A DNA stretch of 33,745 nt from the NCBI GenBank assembly GCA_964604465.1, contig CAZRYZ010000011.1, positions 1 to 33,745 on the forward strand, given 5' to 3'. The stretch is from Fluviibacter sp964604465. GTDB taxonomy: Bacteria; Pseudomonadota; Gammaproteobacteria; Burkholderiales; Rhodocyclaceae. This document shows positions 16,019 to 24,154 of this stretch, in pieces. Position numbers and translations under genes: made by a program. Positions within the stretch are counted from its first letter, which is position 1, and each line of letters begins with the position of its first letter. A model generated the notes under the pieces. The model was not told the DNA's origin. It was given only the letters and a program-made list of their open reading frames with translations, and ran no database searches.

Positions 16019-16216
16019 ATGGGGCTCAAGTGGACAGATACCCTGGAAATTGCCGAGGCACTGATCGAGGCGCACCCGGAACAGGACCCTACGCAGATCA
16101 ACTTTGTCGATCTGATGCAGTGGGTGATAGCGCTCCCCGATTTCGATGATGACCCCAAGCGCTGTGGGGAGCGTATATTAGAGGCGATCCAGCAAACCTG
16201 GATGGATGAAGTCTGA
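16019..16216 (+). CDS. iscX: Fe-S assembly protein IscX
   Basis: IscX (YfhJ) is a small acidic protein that binds IscS and iron and modulates the rate of cluster assembly. The 65 residues fit: MGLKWTDTLEIAEALIEAHPEQDP, then INFVDLMQWVIALPDFDDDPKRCGERILEAIQQTWMDE, with the acidic DFDDDP patch of the family. A purine-rich GGAAGGAAAG upstream within the fdx end serves as ribosome site. It is the last standard isc gene, and a further small gene follows after 14 bases. Confidence 0.96.
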   Translation: MGLKWTDTLEIAEALIEAHPEQDPTQINFVDLMQWVIALPDFDDDPKRCGERILEAIQQTWMDEV

Positions 16217-16220
16217 ACAT

Positions 16221-16225
16221 GGAGG
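16221..16225 (+). promoter_or_regulatory. ribosome binding site deciding the start of the DUF2789 gene
   Basis: GGAGG at 16221-16225 lies five bases before ATG 16231. It overlaps the earlier in-frame ATG at 16219, so that earlier ATG cannot use it. This supports ATG 16231 as the true start. Confidence 0.65.
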
Positions 16226-16230
16226 CGACG

Positions 16231-16470
16231 ATGGAAACCCCGATTCACACAATCAATAACCTCTTCAAGCAACTCGGCTTGCCAAGCGAGACCGCTCAGG
16301 TTGACGCCTATATCGAACTGCACCGGCCGCTGCCCGACCATTGTCTGTTGCACGAGGCGCCATTCTGGAGCGCCTCTCAGGCAACGTTTCTGGCGGAAGA
16401 GATCGAGGATGATGCCGACTGGGCTGAAGTGGTCGACGAGTTGAACGCCCGGCTGCGAGATACCAACTAA
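16231..16470 (+). CDS. small DUF2789-family protein at the end of the isc operon
   Basis: From ATG 16231 the product has 79 residues: METPIHTINNLFKQLGLPS, HRPLPDHCLLHEAPFWSASQATFLAEEI and a strongly acidic EDDADWAEVVDELNARL end. I recognise this pattern (HTLxxLFxQLGLP, HRPLxxxxxLxxAPFWxxxQAxFLxE, DADWAEVVDxLxxRL) as DUF2789, a proteobacterial family of unknown function. It is soluble, with no signal peptide or membrane segment, and has one Cys. It lies 14 bases after iscX on the same strand with its own good ribosome site, so it is probably an extra member of the ISC transcript. No function is claimed; position suggests a link to cluster assembly or stress, which is inference. Confidence 0.8.
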   Translation: METPIHTINNLFKQLGLPSETAQVDAYIELHRPLPDHCLLHEAPFWSASQATFLAEEIEDDADWAEVVDELNARLRDTN

Positions 16471-16481
16471 GATTTTCCGGG

Positions 16482-16498
16482 ACCGCTCGGCGGGCGGT
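16482..16498. terminator. GC-rich hairpin between the convergent isc operon and serB
   Basis: A seven-pair stem with one G-T pair (16482-16488 with 16492-16498) encloses a three-base loop. It lies between the two stop codons (16470 and 16506), the right place for a bidirectional terminator. It lacks a T-run on either side, so intrinsic termination is doubtful and Rho may be needed. Confidence 0.35.
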
Positions 16499-16505
16499 TG
16501 CGCCC

Positions 16506-17360
16506 TTAAACAGGGTAGAGCGTCAGAATGCTGTCGAGGCTGCCATGGTTGATGGCGTGTGTCGCTTTGGCCTGGGTGGCGGGCTTGGCCCGATACGCCA
16601 CCGAGGTGCCTGCGGCGGCCATCATCAGCAGGTCGTTGGCGCCATCCCCGACGGCCATGACCTGATCCTGAGTCAGACCGAATTCCCGTGTCAGCGCTTT
16701 TAAATGATCGGCCTTGGCTTGGGCATCGACTATGTCGCCCACCACGCGCCCGGTTAGCTTGCCACTGACTATTTCCAGCTCGTTCGAGGTAGCAAAGTCG
16801 AGCCCGAGTTCGATACGGAGACGCTCGGTAAAGTAGGTAAATCCCCCTGACAGCAGCGCGGTATGAATCCCGCATTCCTGTAGCGCTTCGAGGAGTTCCC
16901 GGGCGCCGGGATTCAGAAGCAGCCGCTCGGAAAACACCCGGGCCAGCACGCGTGCATCAAGACCGGCAAGCACAGCCACACGCTTCTGCAAGCTCTCACG
17001 GTAATCCATTTCACCCCGCATGGCGGCTTCGGTGATAGCCGAAACCTCAGCCTTGCGGCTGGCGAAGTCGGCCAGTTCGTCGATGCATTCGATATTGATC
17101 AGGGTCGAGTCCATATCGAAAACGACCAGCTTGAAATCTTTCAGGGTGCGGCCGGTCGGCACGATAGCCGCGTCCAGGTGCTCATTGCTCAGGGCATTAC
17201 GAATGGTTTCGGGTAGTTCTGCAAGCGATGCGCAAGTGATGCCGGTAAAACGAATCGCCTGCACCCCCTGTGGTTTCACAGCGGTCGGGTGCAGCTGTGA
17301 CTGGATTAATTCGATCAGATAGGTAGGTACCGGCCCACCAAAGACCACCAGGTCGTTCAT
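16506..17360 (-). CDS. serB: phosphoserine phosphatase SerB
   Basis: SerB removes phosphate from O-phosphoserine, the last step of serine synthesis, and so supplies the serine used by CysE. The 284 residues have an N-terminal ACT-like half (about 1-75) and a HAD phosphatase: motif I VVFDMDSTLINIECIDELA (about 79-97, catalytic Asp pair), the RGEMDYRESLQKRVAVLAGL cap, motif II LLSGGFTYF, the conserved Lys in AQAKADHLKAL and motif III AVGDGANDLLMMAAAGTSVAYRAKP. It lies three bases after aroG on the same strand, so it is probably the last gene of an mfd-aroG-serB transcript, converging on the isc operon. Confidence 0.97.
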   Translation of the reverse strand: MNDLVVFGGPVPTYLIELIQSQLHPTAVKPQGVQAIRFTGITCASLAELPETIRNALSNEHLDAAIVPTGRTLKDFKLVVFDMDSTLINIECIDELADFASRKAEVSAITEAAMRGEMDYRESLQKRVAVLAGLDARVLARVFSERLLLNPGARELLEALQECGIHTALLSGGFTYFTERLRIELGLDFATSNELEIVSGKLTGRVVGDIVDAQAKADHLKALTREFGLTQDQVMAVGDGANDLLMMAAAGTSVAYRAKPATQAKATHAINHGSLDSILTLYPV

Positions 17361-17363
17361 GAA

Positions 17364-18458
17364 TTAGCCTTTACGGGCAGCCAGGATCGGACGCAAGCGG
17401 TTGGCGGCGTCGCGGATCATGTCTTCGGTCGTCGGCCAGTTGACGCAGGCATCGGTTACCGAGCAGCCGTAAGTCATCTGGGCCCGATCGGCCAGGATCG
17501 GCTGGTTACCGGCGACCAGATTGGATTCGATCATCAGGCCCGTGATGTTCTGGTTACCGGCGACGATCTGGCTAATGACATCGGCCATGACTAACGGCTG
17601 CAGATCCGGATTCTTGTTGCTGTTGGCGTGCGAGCAATCGACGATCACATTCGGCAGAAGTTTGGCCTTGGTCATGGCGTTTTCAGCCAGGGTGACGGAG
17701 ACGGTGTCGTAGTTGGGGCGGCCATCGCCTCCGCGCAGGACGATGTGACCATAGGGGTTACCCTTGGTGCGGACGATCGACACACGACCATCGCTATTGA
17801 TGCCCAGGAAGCTATGCGGACGGCTGGCCGACAGGATGGCGTTGATGGCAATGCTCAGGTCGCCATTGGTGCCGTTCTTGAAGCCGACCGGGGTCGATAG
17901 GCCAGACGACATTTCGCGATGCGTCTGTGATTCGGTGGTGCGAGCCCCGATGGCGTTCCAGGCGATGAGGTCACCCAGATACTGTGGCGAGATCGGATCC
18001 AGTGCTTCGGTACCGGCAGGGAGGCCGAGTTCATTGACGGCAAGCAGGAACTCGCGCGCCTTGGCCATGCCGGCATCAACCTTGAAGGAGTCGTCCATGT
18101 CCGGGTCATTGATATAACCCTTCCAGCCAACCGTAGTGCGGGGCTTTTCGAAATAGACCCGCATGACGATCATGAGTGCATCCGACACTTCATCAGCCAG
18201 TGCCTTGAGGCGACGGGCGTAATCCAGGCCGGCCACGGGGTCGTGAATGGAGCAGGGGCCGACGACGACGAAGGGGCGTGGGTCTTTATGGTCGAGAATA
18301 TTGATCAGCTGGGCGCGACCTTGGGAAACAGTTTCAGCGGCTTTGCTGCTCAGCGGCAGGCGAGTCTGGATCTCATCCGGTGTAGGCATGGGATCAAAGG
18401 CTGCAATGTGCAGATTGCTGATGGGCTCGTTGGGTGTGGCGTGCGCGCTGTGAGTCAT
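17364..18458 (-). CDS. aroG: 3-deoxy-7-phosphoheptulonate (DAHP) synthase, class I
   Basis: DAHP synthase condenses phosphoenolpyruvate with erythrose 4-phosphate to start the shikimate pathway. From ATG 18458 the product has 364 residues, close to the class I AroF/G/H size. Active-site blocks are VVGPCSIHDP (metal Cys), MRVYFEKPRTTVGWKGYINDP, GARTTESQTHREMSSGLS, GFKNGTNGD, DCSHANSNK (metal His), MIESNLVAGNQ (metal Glu) and YGCSVTDACVNW (metal Asp). GGAAAG just upstream of this ATG supports it over the in-frame codon at 18542, which would put the start inside mfd. Which aromatic amino acid inhibits it cannot be told, so the symbol is a convention. It lies 28 bases after mfd. Confidence 0.94.
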   Translation of the reverse strand: MTHSAHATPNEPISNLHIAAFDPMPTPDEIQTRLPLSSKAAETVSQGRAQLINILDHKDPRPFVVVGPCSIHDPVAGLDYARRLKALADEVSDALMIVMRVYFEKPRTTVGWKGYINDPDMDDSFKVDAGMAKAREFLLAVNELGLPAGTEALDPISPQYLGDLIAWNAIGARTTESQTHREMSSGLSTPVGFKNGTNGDLSIAINAILSASRPHSFLGINSDGRVSIVRTKGNPYGHIVLRGGDGRPNYDTVSVTLAENAMTKAKLLPNVIVDCSHANSNKNPDLQPLVMADVISQIVAGNQNITGLMIESNLVAGNQPILADRAQMTYGCSVTDACVNWPTTEDMIRDAANRLRPILAARKG

Positions 18459-18486
18459 GATCTTTCCGTGCGGTGGGTGGTACCAG

Positions 18487-21400
18487 TTACTTAGCTTTGG
18501 CTGCTTTGGTGAGCTCGGCCGGTGTTTTGTCCAGCAGGGCACACAACTCGCGGAATGCCTGAATGCGCTGCGATAGCGTGGGCATATGCCGTGAAAGGAT
18601 TATTCTATCCTGCCCGGCGAGTTTCATGTCCCGCCGGTTCTGGATGAGCCAGAGGAGGGTCATGGGGTCGGCCGGGGTTTTGGGTCCGAACTGAACGAGG
18701 ATCTGGTCCTGGTTGATGTCAACCTTGGTGATGCCCCAGCGCACAGCCTGCAGACGGATCTGGTGCGTGGCCATGAGCGATTCGGCCTGCGGCGGTAAAG
18801 CGCCAAAGCGATCGATGAGCTCTTCCTGCAGGAGGGTGAGGTCATCGGCCGTGTCACTGTTGGAAAGCCGTTTGTAGAGGTTGAGGCGCTCGTGAACATC
18901 CGGGCAGTAGGCATCGGGGAGCAGGGCAGGAACGCGCAGGTTGATTTCGGTACCGATGCCAAGTGGTTGCTCCAGGTCGGGGGTTTCGCCGGCTTTCATG
19001 GCCTTGACGGCACGGTTGAGCATTTCGGTGAAGAGCGCAAAGCCGACTTCCTGGATTTCACCGGATTGTGAATCGCCAAGGACTTCTCCCGCCCCACGGA
19101 TTTCGAGATCATGCATGGCCAGGTAGAAGCCGGAGCCCAGCTCCTCCATCATCTGGATGGCTTCGAGACGTTGCTTGGCAGCCTTGGTCAGCCCCTTCAT
19201 GTCCTGCACCATCAGATAGGCGTAGGCCTGGTGGTGGGAGCGGCCCACACGTCCGCGGAGCTGATGCAGCTGAGCCAGCCCGAATTTGTCGGCGCGGTTG
19301 ATCAGGATGGTGTTGGCGTGCGGGTTATCGATTCCGGTTTCGATGATGGTGGTGCAGAGCAGGACGTTGGCACGCTGCTGCGTGAAGTCGCGCATCACGG
19401 TTTCGAGTTCGCGCTCGTTCATCTGACCGTGGCCAATGACGATACGCGCCTCAGGAACGAGTTTGGCCAGGCGCTCCCGCATGTTTTCGATGGTGTCGAC
19501 TTCGTTATGCAGGAAGTAGACCTGCCCACCCCGGTTGAGTTCCCGCAACACGGCTTCCCGGATAATGCCGTCGGAAAGGGTGTGAACGAAGGTTTTGATC
19601 GCAAGACGCTTTTGGGGAGCCGTTGCGATGACTGAAAAGTCGCGCAGACCTTCCAGCGACATGGCCAGCGTGCGTGGGATGGGGGTGGCGGTCAGTGTCA
19701 GCACATCGACTTCGGCACGCAGGGCCTTGAGCTGTTCCTTCTGCTTGACGCCAAAGCGGTGCTCTTCATCGATGATGAGCAGACCCAGGCGCGCGAATTT
19801 GATGTCGTTCTGGATGAGACGGTGCGTGCCGATGACGATATCGGCGCGCCCATCGGCCATTTCGTCGAGAGCTGCCTGGCTCTCTTTGGCGGTACGAAAG
19901 CGGGAGAGCTCGACGACCCGCACCGGCCAGTCAGCAAAGCGGTTGCGGAAGTTTTCGGCGTGCTGTTCGCAGAGCAGAGTCGTGGGGCACAGAACGGCCA
20001 CCTGTTTACCGCCGGCTACTGCGGCAAAGGCGGCGCGTAGGGCAACCTCGGTTTTGCCGAAGCCGACGTCACCGCAGACCAGCCGATCCATCGGTTGGCC
20101 GGAGCGCATGTCGGAGAGGACGGCATCAATCGCAACTGCCTGGTCGACGGTTTCTTCGAATCCGAAGCCATCGGCAAAGCGTTCGTAATCGAGTTCTGTC
20201 CATTCAAAGGCATGCCCCTGGCGTGCCGCGCGCGTGGCATAGAGCGCGAGCAGCTCGGCCGCTGTATCGCGCGCCTGCATGGCCGCTTTGCGTTTGGCTT
20301 TTTCCCATTGACCGCTACCCAAGGTGTGGATCGGGGCGTGATCCGGGTCGCCGCCCGAATAGCGGCTGATGAGATGCATCTGGGAGACAGGAACGTAAAG
20401 CTTGGCCTCGTTGGCAAACTCCAGCACCATGAATTCTGTGTCGCCATCGCCGAGATCCAGGTGGGTGAGCCCCTGGTAACGGGCGACGCCATGTGTTTCA
20501 TGCACTACCGGGTCGCTGATGCGGAGTTCGGTGAGGTCGCGCAGCCAGTTGTCGGTGCCTGACTTCTTGCGCGTCTGCCGCTTACGGCGTGGGGTACCGG
20601 CAAAGAGTTCCGCTTCAGTGACCAGTGCTAGCCCGGGCATCTGGAAGCCACCGTGTAACGCGCCTGTGATGAGGGTCAGCGGATCGTCAGTGAGAAGCGC
20701 TTCTTCAAGGCTTTCCGCTACCCGGACTGCGAGACCCCCTTCCTGCAGGAGGGTAAGAATGCTTTCCCGTCGTCCGGGGGTTTCGGCAATGACGATGGTA
20801 CGTCCGGCGTGCTGCGTCAGAAATGTACGAAAGGCGGCGAGGGGGTCTTCGCTTCGACGATCCAGACTGATCGGTGGCAGGTTTTCCAGAACGGCGTTGG
20901 TCTGTGTGGCATCGCCCAGCACCAGACGGGCTGCCTGCCGGCATTCGGCAAAGAAGCTTTCTTCGCTGAGGAAAAGCTCTTCGGGCGGGACCAGCGGCCG
21001 TTCTTTTTCACCGCGGTGTAACGTATAGCGCGAGCGAACCTCCTGCCAGAATTGCTGGATGGCCGGGGTAAGATCTGCTGTGAATAAGATGAGCGGGACA
21101 TTCGCCGTGTCAGCACCCGCGAGGTAATCCATGATCGAGCCGGTCTCCCCCTCTTCGAAAAAGAGGGGCAGGTAATACTCGATCCCAGCGGGTAGGGTGC
21201 CCTGTGAGACATCACGATAAATACCGGTTTTGGCCGGATCGCCCTCGAAGACTTCCCGGAAGCGCTGCCGGAATAGGGTCCGGCTGCGGTCATCGGTCGG
21301 AAACTCCCGGGCGGGCAGCAGCTGGACCTCGGGAACCGGAAAGAGGGTACGCTGGCTGTCGACATCAAAGGTCTTGATGCTTTCAATCTCTCGGTCAAAG

Positions 21401-21984
21401 AGATCCAGACGGAATGGCAAGGCGCTGCCCATGGGAAACAGGTCAATGAGGCCGCCCCGGATCGAGAATTCGCCGGGTGAAATGACGTTGTTGACCGCCT
21501 GGTAGCCGGCCAGGGCCAGTTGGGCTCTGAGTGCGCTCTCGTCGAGCACCTGTTTCTGATCGAAGCTGAAGGAGTGAGCGGCCAGGAAGGCCGGCGGCGG
21601 CAGGCGATGCAGGGCTGTCTGGATGGCAACCAGCAGGATGTCGCACTCGTGCCGCTGGAGTGCTGCCAGCGTGGCCAGGCGTTCTGAGATCAGGTCATGG
21701 TGCGGCGAAAACGGATCGTAGGGCAGGGTCTCCCAGTCCGGTAGCTGTCGGATTCGCGTGTCAGGCAGCAGCCATTGCAGTTCTTCAAAGAGGCGCTGGC
21801 GTTCGAGCGCATCGGCGGTAAAGACCACCAGTGGGGCATTGGCGGACTGTTGTTCTGATTGCTGCTGGCGTAATGCTGCAATAAACAGGCTCTGGGCGCC
21901 TGTCGGAATGCCCGAGAGCGCATGGCGCTGGCCGAGATCGGGGAGGCGTTCAGGAAGGATTCCGGTGGGGAGTACAGGCAGCAT
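18487..21984 (-). CDS. mfd: transcription-repair coupling factor Mfd
   Basis: Mfd is a DNA translocase that removes RNA polymerase stalled at lesions and recruits UvrA for nucleotide excision repair. The 1165 residues match the family. The N-terminal UvrB-like region includes LPDWETLPYDPFSPHHDLISERL and a SPGEFSIRGGLIDLFP block. The polymerase-interaction region is GDYVVHETHGVARY-like (SDPVVHETHGVARYQGL), and the RecG-type motor has Walker A CGDVGFGKTEVALRAAF near residue 640, the DEEH box (IIDEEHRFGVKQKE) near 735, TATPIPRTLAMSL and QLRGRVGRSHHQAYAYL. The C-terminal domain ends in Ala/Lys-rich residues. The start is ATG 21984. It diverges from ispD and probably leads an mfd-aroG-serB unit. 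Confidence 0.98.
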   Translation of the reverse strand: MLPVLPTGILPERLPDLGQRHALSGIPTGAQSLFIAALRQQQSEQQSANAPLVVFTADALERQRLFEELQWLLPDTRIRQLPDWETLPYDPFSPHHDLISERLATLAALQRHECDILLVAIQTALHRLPPPAFLAAHSFSFDQKQVLDESALRAQLALAGYQAVNNVISPGEFSIRGGLIDLFPMGSALPFRLDLFDREIESIKTFDVDSQRTLFPVPEVQLLPAREFPTDDRSRTLFRQRFREVFEGDPAKTGIYRDVSQGTLPAGIEYYLPLFFEEGETGSIMDYLAGADTANVPLILFTADLTPAIQQFWQEVRSRYTLHRGEKERPLVPPEELFLSEESFFAECRQAARLVLGDATQTNAVLENLPPISLDRRSEDPLAAFRTFLTQHAGRTIVIAETPGRRESILTLLQEGGLAVRVAESLEEALLTDDPLTLITGALHGGFQMPGLALVTEAELFAGTPRRKRQTRKKSGTDNWLRDLTELRISDPVVHETHGVARYQGLTHLDLGDGDTEFMVLEFANEAKLYVPVSQMHLISRYSGGDPDHAPIHTLGSGQWEKAKRKAAMQARDTAAELLALYATRAARQGHAFEWTELDYERFADGFGFEETVDQAVAIDAVLSDMRSGQPMDRLVCGDVGFGKTEVALRAAFAAVAGGKQVAVLCPTTLLCEQHAENFRNRFADWPVRVVELSRFRTAKESQAALDEMADGRADIVIGTHRLIQNDIKFARLGLLIIDEEHRFGVKQKEQLKALRAEVDVLTLTATPIPRTLAMSLEGLRDFSVIATAPQKRLAIKTFVHTLSDGIIREAVLRELNRGGQVYFLHNEVDTIENMRERLAKLVPEARIVIGHGQMNERELETVMRDFTQQRANVLLCTTIIETGIDNPHANTILINRADKFGLAQLHQLRGRVGRSHHQAYAYLMVQDMKGLTKAAKQRLEAIQMMEELGSGFYLAMHDLEIRGAGEVLGDSQSGEIQEVGFALFTEMLNRAVKAMKAGETPDLEQPLGIGTEINLRVPALLPDAYCPDVHERLNLYKRLSNSDTADDLTLLQEELIDRFGALPPQAESLMATHQIRLQAVRWGITKVDINQDQILVQFGPKTPADPMTLLWLIQNRRDMKLAGQDRIILSRHMPTLSQRIQAFRELCALLDKTPAELTKAAKAK

Positions 21985-22068
21985 GCGTGAATCAGAGGGA
22001 TTGTCCGGCCGTTAGGGGGTGCTCGCTCGGCACCGGACCGTCAATGAAGACCTGGTAACGAAGCCTAA

Positions 22069-22097
22069 ATTATAGGGGCTACTCCGGCCCCCCCCAA
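22069..22097 (-). promoter_or_regulatory. candidate sigma-70 promoter for mfd, with a G8 tract
   Basis: On the minus strand a perfect TATAAT (22074 to 22069) is preceded at 17 bases by TTGGGG (22097 to 22092). Transcription would begin near 22062, about 78 bases before the mfd start. The -35 runs straight into a homopolymer of eight G (plus-strand C at 22088-22095) that continues into the spacer. Confidence 0.5.
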
Positions 22098-22123
22098 TAG
22101 CGGCGCTTCTGAAGGCAGCAGGC

Positions 22124-22132
22124 TGATAGAAT
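22124..22132 (+). promoter_or_regulatory. extended -10 element for a leaderless ispD transcript
   Basis: TGATAGAAT combines a TGn extension with TAGAAT (22127-22132). Only six bases separate it from ATG 22139, so transcription would start at or next to the start codon. No Shine-Dalgarno sequence or convincing -35 is present. Confidence 0.45.
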
Positions 22133-22138
22133 CACTCC

Positions 22139-22867
22139 ATGAAAAATCGCTATCTCGCCCTCATCCCCGCCGCCGGTTCCGGTAGCCGTTTTGGGGGTGA
22201 GACACCGAAACAGTATTTGTTGCTTCATGGTGTGCCGTTGATCCGTCATACGCTGGCGGCCTTGCTGGGCGACTCCCGGATTGCCCGGGTGGTGGTGGTT
22301 CTCTCGCCTGATGATGATCGCTGGTCTGAGGCCTGTCTGCCCGTCGGGGCCGCTGAACGGATTTGTGTTGTTCGTGAGGGTGGCGCCACTCGAGCCGATA
22401 GCGTTATTAATGGAATCAACTGGTTAATTAATGAACTTCATGTAGAAAATGAAGATTGGGTTTTGGTGCATGATGCGGCGCGTCCCTGTCTGACGCCCGC
22501 TCAGGTGGGGGATCTGATCAATACGCTGGGCGACGACCCGGTTGGCGGACTTCTGGCGATCCCCGTTGCCGATACCCTGAAGCGGGCCGATGAGCAGAAG
22601 CAGGTGGTGGCGACGATTGACCGTCAACAGCTCTGGCAGGCGCAGACACCTCAGATGTTCCGGCTTGGACATCTGCAGTCGGCGCTCAGCCGGGTAGATC
22701 TGAGCGGCATCACCGATGAGGCCTCTGCGATCGAGCGGCTGGGGCACCATCCGAGACTGGTATCGGGTAGCCTGACCAATCTCAAGGTGACCTATCCCGA
22801 AGATCTCGATCTGGCGGCCATGATTCTTGCTGCCCAGCATAAAACACACAACAGGAGTGATTCATGA
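22139..22867 (+). CDS. ispD: 2-C-methyl-D-erythritol 4-phosphate cytidylyltransferase IspD
   Basis: IspD joins CTP and methylerythritol phosphate to CDP-methylerythritol, the third step of the MEP isoprenoid pathway. The 242 residues carry the CTP-binding loop LIPAAGSGSRFGGETPKQYLLLHG, the VHDAARPCLTPAQV block, KRADEQKQVVATIDRQQLWQAQTPQMFR and ITDEASAIERLGHHPRLVSGSLTNLKVTYPEDL. There is no Shine-Dalgarno before ATG 22139, and a -10-like TAGAAT sits six bases upstream, so the mRNA may be leaderless. The stop overlaps the ispF start (ATGA at 22864). The segment around 22400-22460 is AT-richer than its surroundings but stays in frame and within the family. Confidence 0.96.
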   Translation: MKNRYLALIPAAGSGSRFGGETPKQYLLLHGVPLIRHTLAALLGDSRIARVVVVLSPDDDRWSEACLPVGAAERICVVREGGATRADSVINGINWLINELHVENEDWVLVHDAARPCLTPAQVGDLINTLGDDPVGGLLAIPVADTLKRADEQKQVVATIDRQQLWQAQTPQMFRLGHLQSALSRVDLSGITDEASAIERLGHHPRLVSGSLTNLKVTYPEDLDLAAMILAAQHKTHNRSDS

Positions 22868-23376
22868 TCCGTATTGGTCAAGGCTATGACATCCATGCGC
22901 TGGTGCCCGGGCGCAAACTGATCATCGGTGGCGTCGAGATTCCGCATACGCACGGGCTGGACGGTCACTCGGATGCGGATGTGCTGTTGCACGCCATCAC
23001 CGATGCGCTCCTGGGGGGCGCGGCACTGCGGGATATCGGGTTCCATTTTCCGGATACGGATACAGCTTTTGCCGGCGCTGACTCTCGCGCACTATTACGC
23101 GAAGCCATGAAGCGTGTCGAAGCCGCCGGTTACGGCATCCTGAATATCGATAGTACGGTGATTGCCCAGAGCCCCAAGCTGGCGCCACATGTGCCGGCCA
23201 TGATTGCCAACATCGCCGCGGATCTGGGTCTGCCCGAGAAGGATGTGAACGTGAAGGCGAAAACCAACGAACAGCTCGATGCAGTGGGTCGCAAGGAAGC
23301 CATCATCGCGCAGGCGGTGGTGCTACTCGGCGAATTGGCCGACGAAGAGGATCACGATCATGACCATGATCACTAA
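22864..23376 (+). CDS. ispF: 2-C-methyl-D-erythritol 2,4-cyclodiphosphate synthase IspF
   Basis: IspF makes the cyclic diphosphate of methylerythritol, the fifth step of the MEP pathway. The protein works as a zinc-containing homotrimer. The 170 residues start MIRIGQGYDIHAL, with zinc ligands Asp 9, His 11 and His 43 (SDADVLLHAITDALLG). The DIGFHFPDTD loop, INIDSTVIAQSPKLAPH-like block and NVKAKTNEQLDAVGRKEAI follow, all as in the family. The last ten residues are an unusual EEDHDHDHDH tail beyond the normal end, possibly metal-binding. ispD overlaps it by four bases, so the two are translationally coupled. tsaB follows after 15 bases. Confidence 0.97.
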   Translation: MIRIGQGYDIHALVPGRKLIIGGVEIPHTHGLDGHSDADVLLHAITDALLGGAALRDIGFHFPDTDTAFAGADSRALLREAMKRVEAAGYGILNIDSTVIAQSPKLAPHVPAMIANIAADLGLPEKDVNVKAKTNEQLDAVGRKEAIIAQAVVLLGELADEEDHDHDHDH

Positions 23377-23391
23377 AGGGTCCCGCGTTCG

Positions 23392-24153
23392 ATGATCCGG
23401 TTGCTAAGTCTGGAAACCTCGACGGATCGGGGTGCGTTCTGTCTATGGTCGGGCGAACCCACAGCCGGGATACCCGTTACCCTCGGGGCCCGAACCGAAC
23501 GTTGTCCGACTGGGCAACCCCATGCAGAAACCTTACTGCCGCTACTCCGACAGGCGCTCAATGAGACCGGCTGGGCGCTTGAGACTCTGGATGCGGTGGT
23601 AGTGGATGCCGGGCCAGGCATGTTTACGGGCTTGCGTGTGTCTGCCGCTCTGGCACAGGGTCTGGCCGTGGCGGCCAATAAGCCAATCATCGCGATCTCA
23701 TCACTGGAAGCCCTGGCCGAGTCGGGCTATTCCCAGAGCGGTCAGCGTCGGGTGCTGACCCTGCTCGATGCGCGCATGAACCAGATCTACGCCGCTGCCT
23801 GGGAGCGTTCTGCCGAGGGATCTTGGCAAGCCATTCTGGCGCCCTGTCTGGTGGATCCGCAGGCCCTATGTGATCTAGACCTGGCAGCGTGGAAGGGTGA
23901 AGCGGCGGGGGCGATCCCCGTAGCAATCGCTGGTACGGCGCTGGAGGTTTATCCCGAGGCAGCCCAGTGGTGCGAAGCACAGGGATGGTCGGATACCGGT
24001 GTACGGTATCCGGAAGCCGAGGCCGTGGCATCGCTGGGGGCGCAACGTTTACTTCGGGGCGAGATTCAGGATGCAGCGGATGCCTTACCCGTCTACGTGC
24101 GAGACCGGGTGGCTCTGACTTCGGCAGAACGTGCTGCCGGTCTCTCGCTCTAA
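23392..24153 (+). CDS. tsaB: tRNA threonylcarbamoyladenosine modification protein TsaB
   Basis: TsaB is the partner of TsaD and TsaE in making the t6A modification at position 37 of ANN-decoding tRNAs. The 253 residues show the ASKHA-fold start IRLLSLETSTDRGAFCLW, the LLPLLRQALNETGWALETLDAVVVDAGPGMFTGLRVSAALAQGLA block (family PGSFTGLR-type loop, here PGMFTGLR) and ISSLEALAES. It lacks the metal-binding His pair of TsaD, as expected for TsaB. It ends with ALPVYVRDRVALTSAER, the usual C-terminal block. The gene follows ispF by 15 bases and precedes rimI with one base between stop and ATG, the common tsaB-rimI pairing. Confidence 0.95.
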   Translation: MIRLLSLETSTDRGAFCLWSGEPTAGIPVTLGARTERCPTGQPHAETLLPLLRQALNETGWALETLDAVVVDAGPGMFTGLRVSAALAQGLAVAANKPIIAISSLEALAESGYSQSGQRRVLTLLDARMNQIYAAAWERSAEGSWQAILAPCLVDPQALCDLDLAAWKGEAAGAIPVAIAGTALEVYPEAAQWCEAQGWSDTGVRYPEAEAVASLGAQRLLRGEIQDAADALPVYVRDRVALTSAERAAGLSL

Positions 24154-24154
24154 T

